Origin: Caldisericales bacterium
Lineage (GTDB): Bacteria; Caldisericota; Caldisericia; JAAYUI01
DNA: 64,000 nt
Assembly (NCBI GenBank): GCA_012517765.1
Contig: JAAYUI010000010.1
Span: forward strand, 62,001-126,000
Direction: 5' to 3'
Below are positions 43,286-52,363 of this stretch, piece by piece. The position numbers and the translations under genes were made by a program. The first letter of the stretch is position 1. Each line of letters opens with the position of its first letter. The notes below the pieces were generated by a model. That model was not told the DNA's origin. It made no database searches and worked only from the letters and a program-made list of their open reading frames with translations.

Positions 43286-45604
43286 TTAGGGTGTGTAGAC
43301 AATCCTTAACTGCTTGGTCATTGAGTCCCAATAAACCTCGCAGTCAAGTATGTCAGTAAAAAATTTAAGGGGCACAAACGTTTTTCCCTGCTTGACCACT
43401 GGCGGTGGTGCAATTTTCACAAGCTTTGTTTCACCGTTATCTTCAATGGCAACGTCAGAAAAACCCACCTGGAGCGAAACAAATATCTTTCTCAAATCGA
43501 AAGATACATCAATAAAACCTTCATCAAAACTTACATTACCGCCAAAAGCCTCAGACAGGAACCTGAGCGGGACCATTGTCGCACCCTTATCTATGAATGG
43601 TGCAACTCCGAGATCAACAGTCTTTCCTCCAACTTTAGCAGTTTTTTGGCCAATTTTCAGCTCAATGTTTATTTGCTTTGGCAATTCATCTGGCGTCAGA
43701 AGTTTACAAGGGACAACGGCTGATCCAGCATTAGTTTCGATAATGATATTTTCAATATAGGTTTTTTTGGCCATGAAATGGGCTGTACTGGCGGTCACTT
43801 TGATTACAACATCATCACCATTAATTGTCCTTGGAGAAATCGATATCCACTTCGGAAACTTCACCAGGCTGCCAGCCAGTGACTCACCGCCAAGATTTTG
43901 TATCACAAGCTCTCTGGTTGTGTTTGTGTCCGGTTTTACTACCCCAAAATCCACCAGCTCCGGCATTATCTTCATTACCGGTGGGGCAAGCAGGAGTTCT
44001 TTGGGAAATCTGACGAGCCTCATTGCTGTTTTATCAAGAACATACAGCCAGTTGCCAAACCTAGAGACGGCAACAGGCCGCGTGAACCTGTCCAGCTCTG
44101 ATGAATAATCAATCTGTTCCTGTACCGGCTTGTGTGATGACCTTATCCCGCCGCTTCTTCCAAAAGCTTTCATCACGAAACCGTTTTTGTCCAACAACTC
44201 AACTTTGTGCTGGAAAAGAACGATAAACCTTTGGGGCGAGAGCATTATGAAATCTGAAGGTTCATCAGCAAGATCGATAACATTTTCTTTGATGCCAGAC
44301 TGGGAAAACACAATTATCCTGTTCTCACCGCTCACAGCTACAGCAAAATGGCCCTCCATTGCAGATATCGCAACCGGTTTCCATGATGGGTCAGAGGCCA
44401 GCATTCCCACTTCAAATGATCCCCTAAAATGCACCACCTCGCCTTTGCCAGTCAGAACCAGGATGGAGTCTTCCGATCCAAAAACGGAATCACAGACATT
44501 TTCTTTTTTACAAGAGAAAAGTTTTTCACCAGCCCTCGTCCTTATCTCGACACCATCAACTTTTACAATCGCCAGATTTTCTCCACCAATTGTTATCCTT
44601 TTTGGGGAATCGGTTTCAATCGAAAAAAGCTGATTGCCTTTCTGGTCCATCACCATAACAGCGTTTCTGGCCTCGTCCGCAACATATATTCTTCCGTTGG
44701 CATCAACATCCAGGCCTGATGGCACAAAAAGGCCGGAATCATCTTTCGACACAAGAACAGAGATCTTCCCGGTTTTGCCAACTTTTACGATTTCGTGATC
44801 AAAGAAAGAGGCAAAAACATAGCCATCTTCAAACGGAACAAATGGACAGTACCCTTCCCCAGGGTGTTTGGGTACAAAATTCGTCTTTTCAAGTTGTTTT
44901 GAATCCATACCAAAAATTTTTATCGAGTCGTCATCAAGCACGACAATCTTTTGGGAAGCATCGGTCCAGACTGAATGTGGCGAGATAAATTCACCAAAAC
45001 TCTTTATTTTTGAATAGAAAGACGAGAGAATGGTGACCTTTTTGGTGCCAAGTTCCAGCACAAGAAGATTGGAGTTTTGAAGGAGATGACACTGGGCAGG
45101 CCTGTCAAGGTCCCTGATTTGCCTCCATAACCCAAAATCCTCCCCGCATATGAGCACAGATCCAGCCTCCGGATCAGAAACATACAATTTTTTTCTGCTG
45201 TCGGTTGAAAGGCCCAAAGGCCTTTTAAGATCGACATTGCCAATCTTTGTAATTTTCTTTTTGAAGTTACCTTTAAGATCAAATACTAGGAGCGAACCAA
45301 CATCTGAAATAACAATGTTTTCATCGAATATCACAAGATCTGCTGGATCCACAAAATCATTTGGACCAGTTCCAGAACCACCAGTCCTATACCTTAGCTT
45401 GAGGTCCCTGGAGTAGGAACAAAGTTCGTTTGTACCTTTGCAGTAAACATAAAAATTGCCTTCTCTGTCAGTTTGTACAAATTTTGGGAAAAGCAATTTG
45501 TCTGCAGCTATTCCACCTTTGATAAGGGTGCCTGCTGTCTCTTGCGCAAAAACAACTGGAAACGCAAAACATAAAACAATCAGAAGCGATAGATATCTTT
45601 TCAA
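43286..45604 (-). CDS. Secreted beta-propeller (NHL-like) with Ig-like and stalk domains
   Basis: 772 residues. A signal peptide (1-20, PVVFAQ) leads to a propeller (about 30-540) with repeats such as FVQTDREGNFYVYCKGTNEL, GLSTDSRKKLYVSDPEAG and GLDVDANGRIYVADEARNAV. An Ig-like segment (about 548-650, ELVDFGVVKPDTNTTRELVI) and a C-terminal stalk pair (about 655-772, MVPLRFLSEAFGGNVSFDEG and FVPLKFFTDILDCEVYWDS) follow. The TTG start follows the kinase stop with one base between. It lies between the kinase and the C25 peptidase and shares domain types with the latter. Confidence 0.87.
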   Translation of the reverse strand: MKRYLSLLIVLCFAFPVVFAQETAGTLIKGGIAADKLLFPKFVQTDREGNFYVYCKGTNELCSYSRDLKLRYRTGGSGTGPNDFVDPADLVIFDENIVISDVGSLLVFDLKGNFKKKITKIGNVDLKRPLGLSTDSRKKLYVSDPEAGSVLICGEDFGLWRQIRDLDRPAQCHLLQNSNLLVLELGTKKVTILSSFYSKIKSFGEFISPHSVWTDASQKIVVLDDDSIKIFGMDSKQLEKTNFVPKHPGEGYCPFVPFEDGYVFASFFDHEIVKVGKTGKISVLVSKDDSGLFVPSGLDVDANGRIYVADEARNAVMVMDQKGNQLFSIETDSPKRITIGGENLAIVKVDGVEIRTRAGEKLFSCKKENVCDSVFGSEDSILVLTGKGEVVHFRGSFEVGMLASDPSWKPVAISAMEGHFAVAVSGENRIIVFSQSGIKENVIDLADEPSDFIMLSPQRFIVLFQHKVELLDKNGFVMKAFGRSGGIRSSHKPVQEQIDYSSELDRFTRPVAVSRFGNWLYVLDKTAMRLVRFPKELLLAPPVMKIMPELVDFGVVKPDTNTTRELVIQNLGGESLAGSLVKFPKWISISPRTINGDDVVIKVTASTAHFMAKKTYIENIIIETNAGSAVVPCKLLTPDELPKQINIELKIGQKTAKVGGKTVDLGVAPFIDKGATMVPLRFLSEAFGGNVSFDEGFIDVSFDLRKIFVSLQVGFSDVAIEDNGETKLVKIAPPPVVKQGKTFVPLKFFTDILDCEVYWDSMTKQLRIVYTP

Positions 45605-45605
45605 A

Positions 45606-47471
45606 CTACTTGTTCCTCAATGTAACATTGACAGTTTTTTCATCTCCTGCAGAAACATTTATCGTTTCCGAGTATGATTTGAACCTGGCCATCCTGACCT
45701 CTATCTTATGGGTGCCCGGCACGAGCACAATACTTGAAGGAGTTGTACCCTTTACCAAACCATCGATGTATATAAAAGCCCCTGGAACATTTGACGTTAT
45801 ATGAACAGTTGCAGTAGTTTTTACAGGTGGCGGTGTGGTTGGGGTGATTGATCCTGAATTATTATTGTTTTTGCTACCGCTGTCTGGTTTTGGTGCTGTG
45901 CCGTCCTGCCCTCCGCTCTGGTTTTGGCTACCACTTCCGGTTTGACCTGAACTCGTCTTAACATATTCCATAGCCACCAGAATCAGAACTTCCTTTGATG
46001 GATTGTCTTTAGGTTTCAAAGTAATGGTGGCAGAATAGCTATTCCCGGACAAAACCTTGTCTGGGTTCACGGCCACCCTTATTTGTTTCTGTTCTTTGGG
46101 CTGGACAACAAATGGTTCCTGGTCAAAAATTATCCAGTCTCCCTTAAATGATCTCTCAATTTCGATCTCGGATTCACCATCATTAACAACAGAGATTGAC
46201 GATGCCCCAGGCACTCCTGAAACTTTGCCCCAGTCAATCTTGTTTGTAAGCACTCTCATGAGACCCTGCTTCGAAAGCTTTATGATTCCAAGATCAAGGT
46301 TTTTGCCTGACTCCATCCTGAACTGTTGTTCATGGGTCCTGTAACCACCAAGCTCGAGCCTTAGAACATACTTGCCAGGGTACAGATCTTTTATTTCAGA
46401 ATCAGTATTGGACAGTTTTTTAAAATTATCATCATCGGGCCCTTTTAAAAGCACGGATGCCCCTTTTGGTTCAGATTTCACAAATGCTGAGGCCGGACTT
46501 GGGGAGCTGAGCATAAAAAGCAAATACCCCAACCCAACAACAATCACCGATGATAGAACGCCAATCGTTATGTTTCTTACTTTCCTTTTGAGTTTTGGAT
46601 TGGACCTCGGGATTTTTTTACTCTTGACCTTTTCGCCTTTTGGCGTTTTGTAGGATTTCATTACTATATCAAGCGCCTGCACAAGTTCGTTTGGGCTCTG
46701 GAACCTGCAGTCCGGGTCCTTGGTCATCATCCTCCTGATGATCTCTACAAGACCCTCTGGTATGTCGCTGCGAAGATTTGTCAGTGGGAAAGCCTCTTTT
46801 GAGATGTGCATGTTGAGCACACCCCATGGAGTATCGGCCTCAAACGGAACTTCACCTGCAAGCATCTCGTAGAAAACAACGCCCAGGGAATACATGTCAG
46901 ATCTTGAATCAACCTTGCCACCCTGTGCCTGTTCTGGTGACATGTATTCTGGTGTTCCAACAAAAGAACCTGCTGTGGTCATCGTTGCAAAATCTCTCGA
47001 TTTTGCAATCCCAAAATCCATCATTTTTACCTGGCCATCAGGGGTTACCATTATGTTCTGGCTCTTTACGTCTCTGTGCGCAATTATTCCTGACCTGTAA
47101 GCTTCACCCAGGGCAAGCGCCGACTGCTTTATGTACGAAACAGCAGTCTCAACCGGCAATGGGCCTTTTTCTTCTACGACGCTGGATAGAGTTTTTCCTT
47201 CAACAAACTCTAGAACCATGAAGTAGGTATGGTCGTCATCACCAAAATCCTTGACGATACATATGTTGGGGTGGGAAAGTTTCATGGCTGATTTTGCTTC
47301 GCGCTGGAAACGCTCGATATAATCAGCACCTTCTGTATACTGGTCCCTGAGGATTTTTAATGCAACTATTTCACCAGTTTTGATGTCTCTGGCCAGAAAA
47401 ACCTCGGCCATTCCACCACCACCCACCTTGTCATAGATCTTGTATCTTTCGCCTAATGTTTTTCCAATCAT
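45606..47471 (-). CDS. Transmembrane Ser/Thr protein kinase with extracellular PEGA and Ig-like domains
   Basis: 621 residues. The cytoplasmic Hanks-type kinase (about 8-275) is complete: Gly-rich loop GGGGMAEVFLA, Lys39 in VALKIL, HRDVKSQN with catalytic Asp134, DFG at 152-154 and PEYMSPEQ. A membrane segment lies at about 295-315. Outside are a PEGA domain (about 320-395), an Ig-like domain (about 400-500, TNKIDWGKVSGVPG), a Ser/Gly/Asn linker, and a second PEGA domain (about 550-618). It is the only apparently active kinase of the adjacent pair. Overlaps the upstream gene by 4 bases. Confidence 0.94.
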   Translation of the reverse strand: MIGKTLGERYKIYDKVGGGGMAEVFLARDIKTGEIVALKILRDQYTEGADYIERFQREAKSAMKLSHPNICIVKDFGDDDHTYFMVLEFVEGKTLSSVVEEKGPLPVETAVSYIKQSALALGEAYRSGIIAHRDVKSQNIMVTPDGQVKMMDFGIAKSRDFATMTTAGSFVGTPEYMSPEQAQGGKVDSRSDMYSLGVVFYEMLAGEVPFEADTPWGVLNMHISKEAFPLTNLRSDIPEGLVEIIRRMMTKDPDCRFQSPNELVQALDIVMKSYKTPKGEKVKSKKIPRSNPKLKRKVRNITIGVLSSVIVVGLGYLLFMLSSPSPASAFVKSEPKGASVLLKGPDDDNFKKLSNTDSEIKDLYPGKYVLRLELGGYRTHEQQFRMESGKNLDLGIIKLSKQGLMRVLTNKIDWGKVSGVPGASSISVVNDGESEIEIERSFKGDWIIFDQEPFVVQPKEQKQIRVAVNPDKVLSGNSYSATITLKPKDNPSKEVLILVAMEYVKTSSGQTGSGSQNQSGGQDGTAPKPDSGSKNNNNSGSITPTTPPPVKTTATVHITSNVPGAFIYIDGLVKGTTPSSIVLVPGTHKIEVRMARFKSYSETINVSAGDEKTVNVTLRNK

Positions 47472-50400
47472 TTGTCTCGCTCTTCCAGTGGCCTCATGGA
47501 CTGATCGATTATCTCTTTAATAAATATGATATTGCTCTTCGCCTGGTTTGAAAGGGTAGTTAAATCTTCGGTATGAACAGCATCATGCGTTATCCTGTCC
47601 AGAATGTCATAAACCTGTCCTATCGGCTCTGAAATTTTTCCAAACAATTCGGTCAAAAATTCTCTTTTTTGTTTTTCAAGCTCCCTAGATGCACGATTCT
47701 CCTCAAAAAGCCTCGCATTTTCTATGGATTTGTGATGAATTTTCGTCTGGTGGAGTGCTATCGCCGCATGTGAGCAAAGCGCTTCAAAAAATTCGGCGTT
47801 TTTTCTGGAGAAATAAAATGTCGGCACCTGACTGTCAACATATATCAGTCCAAGCATCTCATCGCCAACACGGAGTGGTGCACACATGACCGATCGGAGT
47901 GAAAGACCAACAATTGACTCCTTTGCCCTGAACTTTTCATCTGTTGCTGTGTCGGTAACACAAACAAGCTTCCTTTCAGAAAGGGCTTTATCGGTAACAG
48001 ATGTAGAAAAATCGAACTTCTCTTTGGTCAAATTTTCCTTTTTCTGGTTCCTTCCTATCGCAAATTCAATCTTGTCAGAAGGTTTCAGGAGCATTATAAA
48101 CCCTCTCTCGGCTCCAGAAACCTTTATAGCCATATCGACAACCATGGGCAAAAGTTCATCCACATCACCAATTTGGGAAAGGGCTTTCGAAATTTCCAAA
48201 AGCATGCGCAGATTGCGGTAATCTTCGCCGTACTTTCCCAGTTCCTTATCAATTGCGAGCTCTGCATTTCTGATCTTTTTTATTTCCTTGCCCGAATTCT
48301 GCTCCTCAAAATAAAGCCTCGCCTCAGAAAGTTTTGACATGGCCCTGAAATATTCACCCTGCCTGACAAATATATCTGCCAGTTCAATTTTCAGCAGATT
48401 GAGCTCTCTCCATTTTCTCTGACTTTCGTAAATGTCAAGCGCTTTGATATTGCATTCTTCAGCCTTTTCATATTTTTCCTGGAACACTGCAAGTGCACCA
48501 CTCAGTTTCAGGTATGCTGCTTCATGAAGCTGGTCTGGAGATTCCTGCACAAGGTCCTTGAGGAGTTTCGCATATTTTCTAGCCCGCTCCAGCTCCGAGG
48601 AAAAAAGCCACATCTTGCCAAGCCTCTCGTATACCCTGCAAAGATACTCCCTGTCCTGGACATCACACAGCAACTTCTCTGCTCTTTCAAAACTTATCAG
48701 TGCCTGGTCTGCAAGATTTGCCGACAGGTAATGCTCTCCGGTATAGAACAATGCCCTTCCGACTGTTTGAAGATCAGAAACCTCTTCGGCCACCCTTCGC
48801 GACTTCTCGATTGTCATCTGGGCATCTTTTGAGAGGCCCTTCTCATAAAGTGTCGCGCCAAGATTGAAAAAAGCTCTCGCAAGATCTATTGAAGTTCCAA
48901 TCTTGGCCCGAGCACAGGCCCACATCCTGAGGTGTGAAAGTGCATTTTCAATTTCCCTTTCCTGAAGGAAGAAGTTTGACGCAAGTTTGTAATACTCAGC
49001 TTTGGTGACAATATCCCAACTAGTACCTATCAAACCAACAGATTTCCTTATAAGTCTTGCAATTTTGTCGCTTTCTCCCCTGGCTTGGGCCAGCCTTAAT
49101 TGCCAGAGGGCAACTTTTGCCTGGAGATTGGATTTGCCAGATTGCAAGGCAAGCTTCAGGGCATCTGCGCATGACGTTTCGGCAGACTCGAAATCGGCCA
49201 TTGCCATTTGCAACCTTGACACAACAAGCAGACATGAAATTTTCAAAGAAACGTCATCGGTGGTGGAGGCCCTGTTAATGGCAAAAGAAAGTGCTGCTGA
49301 CGGATCAGTCTCGCAAAGAAAATCCAGATATGACAAAATAAGGTTGCCAGAGAGCATTTTGTCATGGATTTCATCCACAAACGGAACCGCTTCCCTGAGA
49401 TAAACCCCCGCCTTGTGCGACTTGGAAGCAACCGCTGAAATGGCTTTGCCGGCCTTGGCCACAAGAGATGGAGTATCGATCCTTTCAAATCTTTCAAGTG
49501 CTTCCTGACTTGCCTCCATTCCAAGATCACAAAAAGCAAGTTTCTCAACACAATCCTGGTGATATTTTAGCTCTTGGTCGGGTATCATCTGGATTAGTTT
49601 CGAAAGGTAAAACCTGGCTTCGCTGAAAGCAAATTGGCGGATGCATGCTGAATATGCCTGTGCAACAGCTCTAAATGCAGCAACTGGATCAGAGCCTTTG
49701 AGTGCAAGCTGCGCCATTCTTGTGACCCATTCAACATTGCATCCATCTTCGACTTCACGCCTGAGTGCCTGATAAACTGCATCATATATGTCTTTCTTTG
49801 AGCCAATCTGCGTTGCCTGAAGCAGCGTTTCCAGGTAAATTCCATGGCCTAATGCCCAAAAAGACCCACCAGCCTCGAATCTTCTCCTTAAAAGACCTTT
49901 TGAAAGCAGCGAAAAAATGATCTTTGAAAAATACTTTGTATCAGTAGAGCTAAAAAGTTTTGTGTCTTTGAAAATTTTTTCCAGATCAACAAGCTTTGAT
50001 TTTCCGCCCAGAACAGCAATACATTTTAAAGCAACAATTTCATCAGAATTCAAGCTTTCGATAATTTTAGAAACAATAAGTCTTGTTTCTCCCAATTTCT
50101 TTGTTTCCACAAATTTTCTCTCGTTAAGAGACCACTTTCCGGAAGGGTTGATAAAAAGTGAACCGTCAACAAGTGACAGTTTTACAAGTTCTTTGGTCTT
50201 CAAGATGTTCCCTTGTGAACTTTCAAAGTAATGCATCGCGATTTGCTCGGGAAATTCCGGGGAAGAGAGAAGAGACCTCAAGTAGGAAACAGTCCCGTTA
50301 TAATCAAGGGGGGCCATCTGTATTCTTGTCAGGTCGTCGGCGCCAAAAAGGGACTCAAGGATTGCCTGAATGTCGCCCCTTACCTTTGTTGGAGCATAAG

Positions 50401-51715
50401 TTGTCACCAAAAGCATTTTGGTATCGGCCATCCCTGACTGCAAATGTCTTAAGAGTTCCAACATTTGAATTGATGAAGATTCCATGTCTTCAACAATTAA
50501 GACAAATGGCTGGATTTGGGACACTTCTGTCAAAAAAGACTGTATCCCTTCAAAAAACTCCAGGGTGGCCGTTGGTATTTCAACGGCATCGAGGTCTGGA
50601 AGCCCCTTCATTCTGTCAATTACATGCTGGTAATTTTTGAGCAGAGCCGGATTCAGCGCTTTCAGGCCAGCTTCAAGGTCGCTGATGAACCTTATCATTG
50701 GTTCAAGTGGACTGAATCTCGAAGTACAAGAAGTGATCGACACCTGATTGCCAAGGAATTGCGCCAGCGAGGCAAACTCCCTTACAAGAGCCGATTTGCC
50801 AGAACCCTCCTCGCCTTCTATGATTACAAAATGGCCCCTGGTTTTTGAATCGACAAGAAGGTCCATGAGAAATGACCGTCTTTCAGAATCTTTCTGGACC
50901 AGAACATTTTTTGAAAGACGTTCGATGGAAATTTCACCGGAAAGCTTTGGTTGCAGTTCGGAAAGTCCAAGGGCAATCTGCTGAAAAGACCTGTATGGTT
51001 CGTCCTGTGAAAGACCAAGCATCCTGGCAACAACCATTGTCAGGGGCTCTGGAACATGGGATCTTATGGTGGCAAGATCAGGCTTCAAGCCTTCCTCAAG
51101 TTTTCCTGCATAGGCTTCGTACACCAGTTTTCCAAGTGCCACAATATCGGTGCGCTCGCTCGGATCTTTTGGCAATAATCCGCCATTCCTGAGACCCTCC
51201 CTTGGTGGCACAGCTCCAAAATCACAAATCTTGACGGAAAATGGTGTTTCAAATGGTCTGGAAACCTCCCATTGACCACCAGTGCGCCCGCCCTTCGACA
51301 CTATTATGTTTTCAGGATGAATATTACCGTGGAGGAAACCATTACAATGAACGAAGTCTATCGCATCCACTACTTGCAGCAGCAACATCTGGGCGCCAAC
51401 AGTGTCAATCTGCGGCAAGACAATGTCAAAGCTTTCTCCCTGTATATATGGCCTTGTGTACCATAGTTTCCCAACCTCAGTGGTCCCCACCTCCAAAACC
51501 TGTACAAGATTGGGGTGCAAAAGTTCTGTGAGCCTGTAGAGTGTAAGTTCTGCCTGTAATCTTTCATCATTGCTGGTGTAATCCCATCTTAAAACCTTGA
51601 GAACAACATCTCTGCCCTGGTTGTCTCTGGCTCTGTAGGTAATACCGGTTTCACCAATACCAAGGATATCAGAAATTTCCAGCCCGGCAATCCTTAAATC
51701 ACCATGCTCAGACAT
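47468..51715 (-). CDS. STAND-type protein: divergent kinase domain, AAA ATPase, TPR-like helices, GAF
   Basis: About 1415 residues, cytoplasmic. A protein-kinase-like domain (about 8-275) keeps the Lys (VVLKVLRW, Lys40) and DFG (165-167), but the catalytic loop is HGNIHPENI, so the HRD Asp is Asn131. A P-loop ATPase follows (IIEGEEGSGKSALVREF at about 312), then TPR-like helical repeats (about 650-1180), a GAF domain (about 1190-1340) and a helical tail. I use the ATG at 51715 (GGAAGG before it); a perfect-looking promoter lies just upstream, inside the longer open frame to 51865, so the longer start is rejected. Coupled by ATGA to the next kinase. Confidence 0.9.
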   Translation of the reverse strand: MSEHGDLRIAGLEISDILGIGETGITYRARDNQGRDVVLKVLRWDYTSNDERLQAELTLYRLTELLHPNLVQVLEVGTTEVGKLWYTRPYIQGESFDIVLPQIDTVGAQMLLLQVVDAIDFVHCNGFLHGNIHPENIIVSKGGRTGGQWEVSRPFETPFSVKICDFGAVPPREGLRNGGLLPKDPSERTDIVALGKLVYEAYAGKLEEGLKPDLATIRSHVPEPLTMVVARMLGLSQDEPYRSFQQIALGLSELQPKLSGEISIERLSKNVLVQKDSERRSFLMDLLVDSKTRGHFVIIEGEEGSGKSALVREFASLAQFLGNQVSITSCTSRFSPLEPMIRFISDLEAGLKALNPALLKNYQHVIDRMKGLPDLDAVEIPTATLEFFEGIQSFLTEVSQIQPFVLIVEDMESSSIQMLELLRHLQSGMADTKMLLVTTYAPTKVRGDIQAILESLFGADDLTRIQMAPLDYNGTVSYLRSLLSSPEFPEQIAMHYFESSQGNILKTKELVKLSLVDGSLFINPSGKWSLNERKFVETKKLGETRLIVSKIIESLNSDEIVALKCIAVLGGKSKLVDLEKIFKDTKLFSSTDTKYFSKIIFSLLSKGLLRRRFEAGGSFWALGHGIYLETLLQATQIGSKKDIYDAVYQALRREVEDGCNVEWVTRMAQLALKGSDPVAAFRAVAQAYSACIRQFAFSEARFYLSKLIQMIPDQELKYHQDCVEKLAFCDLGMEASQEALERFERIDTPSLVAKAGKAISAVASKSHKAGVYLREAVPFVDEIHDKMLSGNLILSYLDFLCETDPSAALSFAINRASTTDDVSLKISCLLVVSRLQMAMADFESAETSCADALKLALQSGKSNLQAKVALWQLRLAQARGESDKIARLIRKSVGLIGTSWDIVTKAEYYKLASNFFLQEREIENALSHLRMWACARAKIGTSIDLARAFFNLGATLYEKGLSKDAQMTIEKSRRVAEEVSDLQTVGRALFYTGEHYLSANLADQALISFERAEKLLCDVQDREYLCRVYERLGKMWLFSSELERARKYAKLLKDLVQESPDQLHEAAYLKLSGALAVFQEKYEKAEECNIKALDIYESQRKWRELNLLKIELADIFVRQGEYFRAMSKLSEARLYFEEQNSGKEIKKIRNAELAIDKELGKYGEDYRNLRMLLEISKALSQIGDVDELLPMVVDMAIKVSGAERGFIMLLKPSDKIEFAIGRNQKKENLTKEKFDFSTSVTDKALSERKLVCVTDTATDEKFRAKESIVGLSLRSVMCAPLRVGDEMLGLIYVDSQVPTFYFSRKNAEFFEALCSHAAIALHQTKIHHKSIENARLFEENRASRELEKQKREFLTELFGKISEPIGQVYDILDRITHDAVHTEDLTTLSNQAKSNIIFIKEIIDQSMRPLEERDK

Positions 51716-51746
51716 GAACACCTTCCATTTGGTAGGATTAATAAAA

Positions 51747-51774
51747 ATTATAGCCCTGGAGTGAATATTTACAA
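51747..51774 (-). promoter_or_regulatory. Putative promoter for the kinase-propeller-C25 operon
   Basis: Minus strand: TTGTAA (51769-51774), 16-base spacer, consensus TATAAT (51747-51752). It puts the start about 25 bases upstream of the ATG at 51715 and decides that start. Confidence 0.6.
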
Positions 51775-51857
51775 CCTTTTCAATCTGGGCAAACACGAAT
51801 AAAGCTGGCCAGTGCAACTCAATAAAACCGCAAATAATCCAAAAAACAAAAAAACAC

Positions 51858-51886
51858 TTGTGCAAACATAAATTTTAGGTTATCAT
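51858..51886 (+). promoter_or_regulatory. Putative promoter for rimP-nusA-infB operon
   Basis: TTGTGC (51858-51863), 17-base spacer, TATCAT (51881-51886). The predicted start is about 28 bases before the TTG start of rimP. Confidence 0.55.
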
Positions 51887-51920
51887 TTCTTGGATTGATA
51901 TATGAAGGAGGACTGGAGTA

Positions 51921-52355
51921 TTGCGCAGTTATTTGCCTAAGGCCAAGGAGATAGTCCTGGAGGTCCTTAACAAACTGGGTTACAGCCTGGTTGAGATACG
52001 GGAAGTTTTTGGAAGAGAAGACTATCTTGTCTCAATTGTTGTATGGAAGTCGCAGGGGATCAAAATAGATGATTGCGTGAAGATAACCAGGGCCACGTTG
52101 CCAAAACTCCAGCAGGACCCTTCCCTTCCAGACTACACAAGGCTTGAGGTTGCGTCGCCAGGCATCAACAGGCAGCTTAAAAATCCTTCAGAGTTCTCTG
52201 TTTTCAAGGGACGCATGGCAACAGTGGCAACACAGGAAAAATCGGTCACAGGAATGATAGGAGATTCTGACGAGAATGCTGTTTTAATGGAAACCGATGG
52301 CATCTTGACCAGCATCCCGCTCCCACAAATCAAATCGGCAAAGCTAGTGGACTAG
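51921..52355 (+). CDS. rimP: Ribosome maturation factor RimP
   Basis: 144 residues; assists 30S subunit assembly. It has the two-domain RimP form: an N-terminal alpha/beta domain with LGYSLVEIREVFGREDYLVSI and KIDDCVKITR, and EVASPGINRQLKNPSEFSVF, then an SH3-like C-terminal domain. TTG start preceded by AAGGAGG. It is the first gene of the translation operon, 8 bases ahead of nusA. Confidence 0.93.
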   Translation: MRSYLPKAKEIVLEVLNKLGYSLVEIREVFGREDYLVSIVVWKSQGIKIDDCVKITRATLPKLQQDPSLPDYTRLEVASPGINRQLKNPSEFSVFKGRMATVATQEKSVTGMIGDSDENAVLMETDGILTSIPLPQIKSAKLVD

Positions 52356-52363
52356 GAGAAAAG

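Noticed and set aside
51716..51865. Upstream in-frame extension of the STAND kinase by 50 codons.
   Set aside because: A consensus promoter (51747-51774) lies inside it, so transcripts would start downstream.
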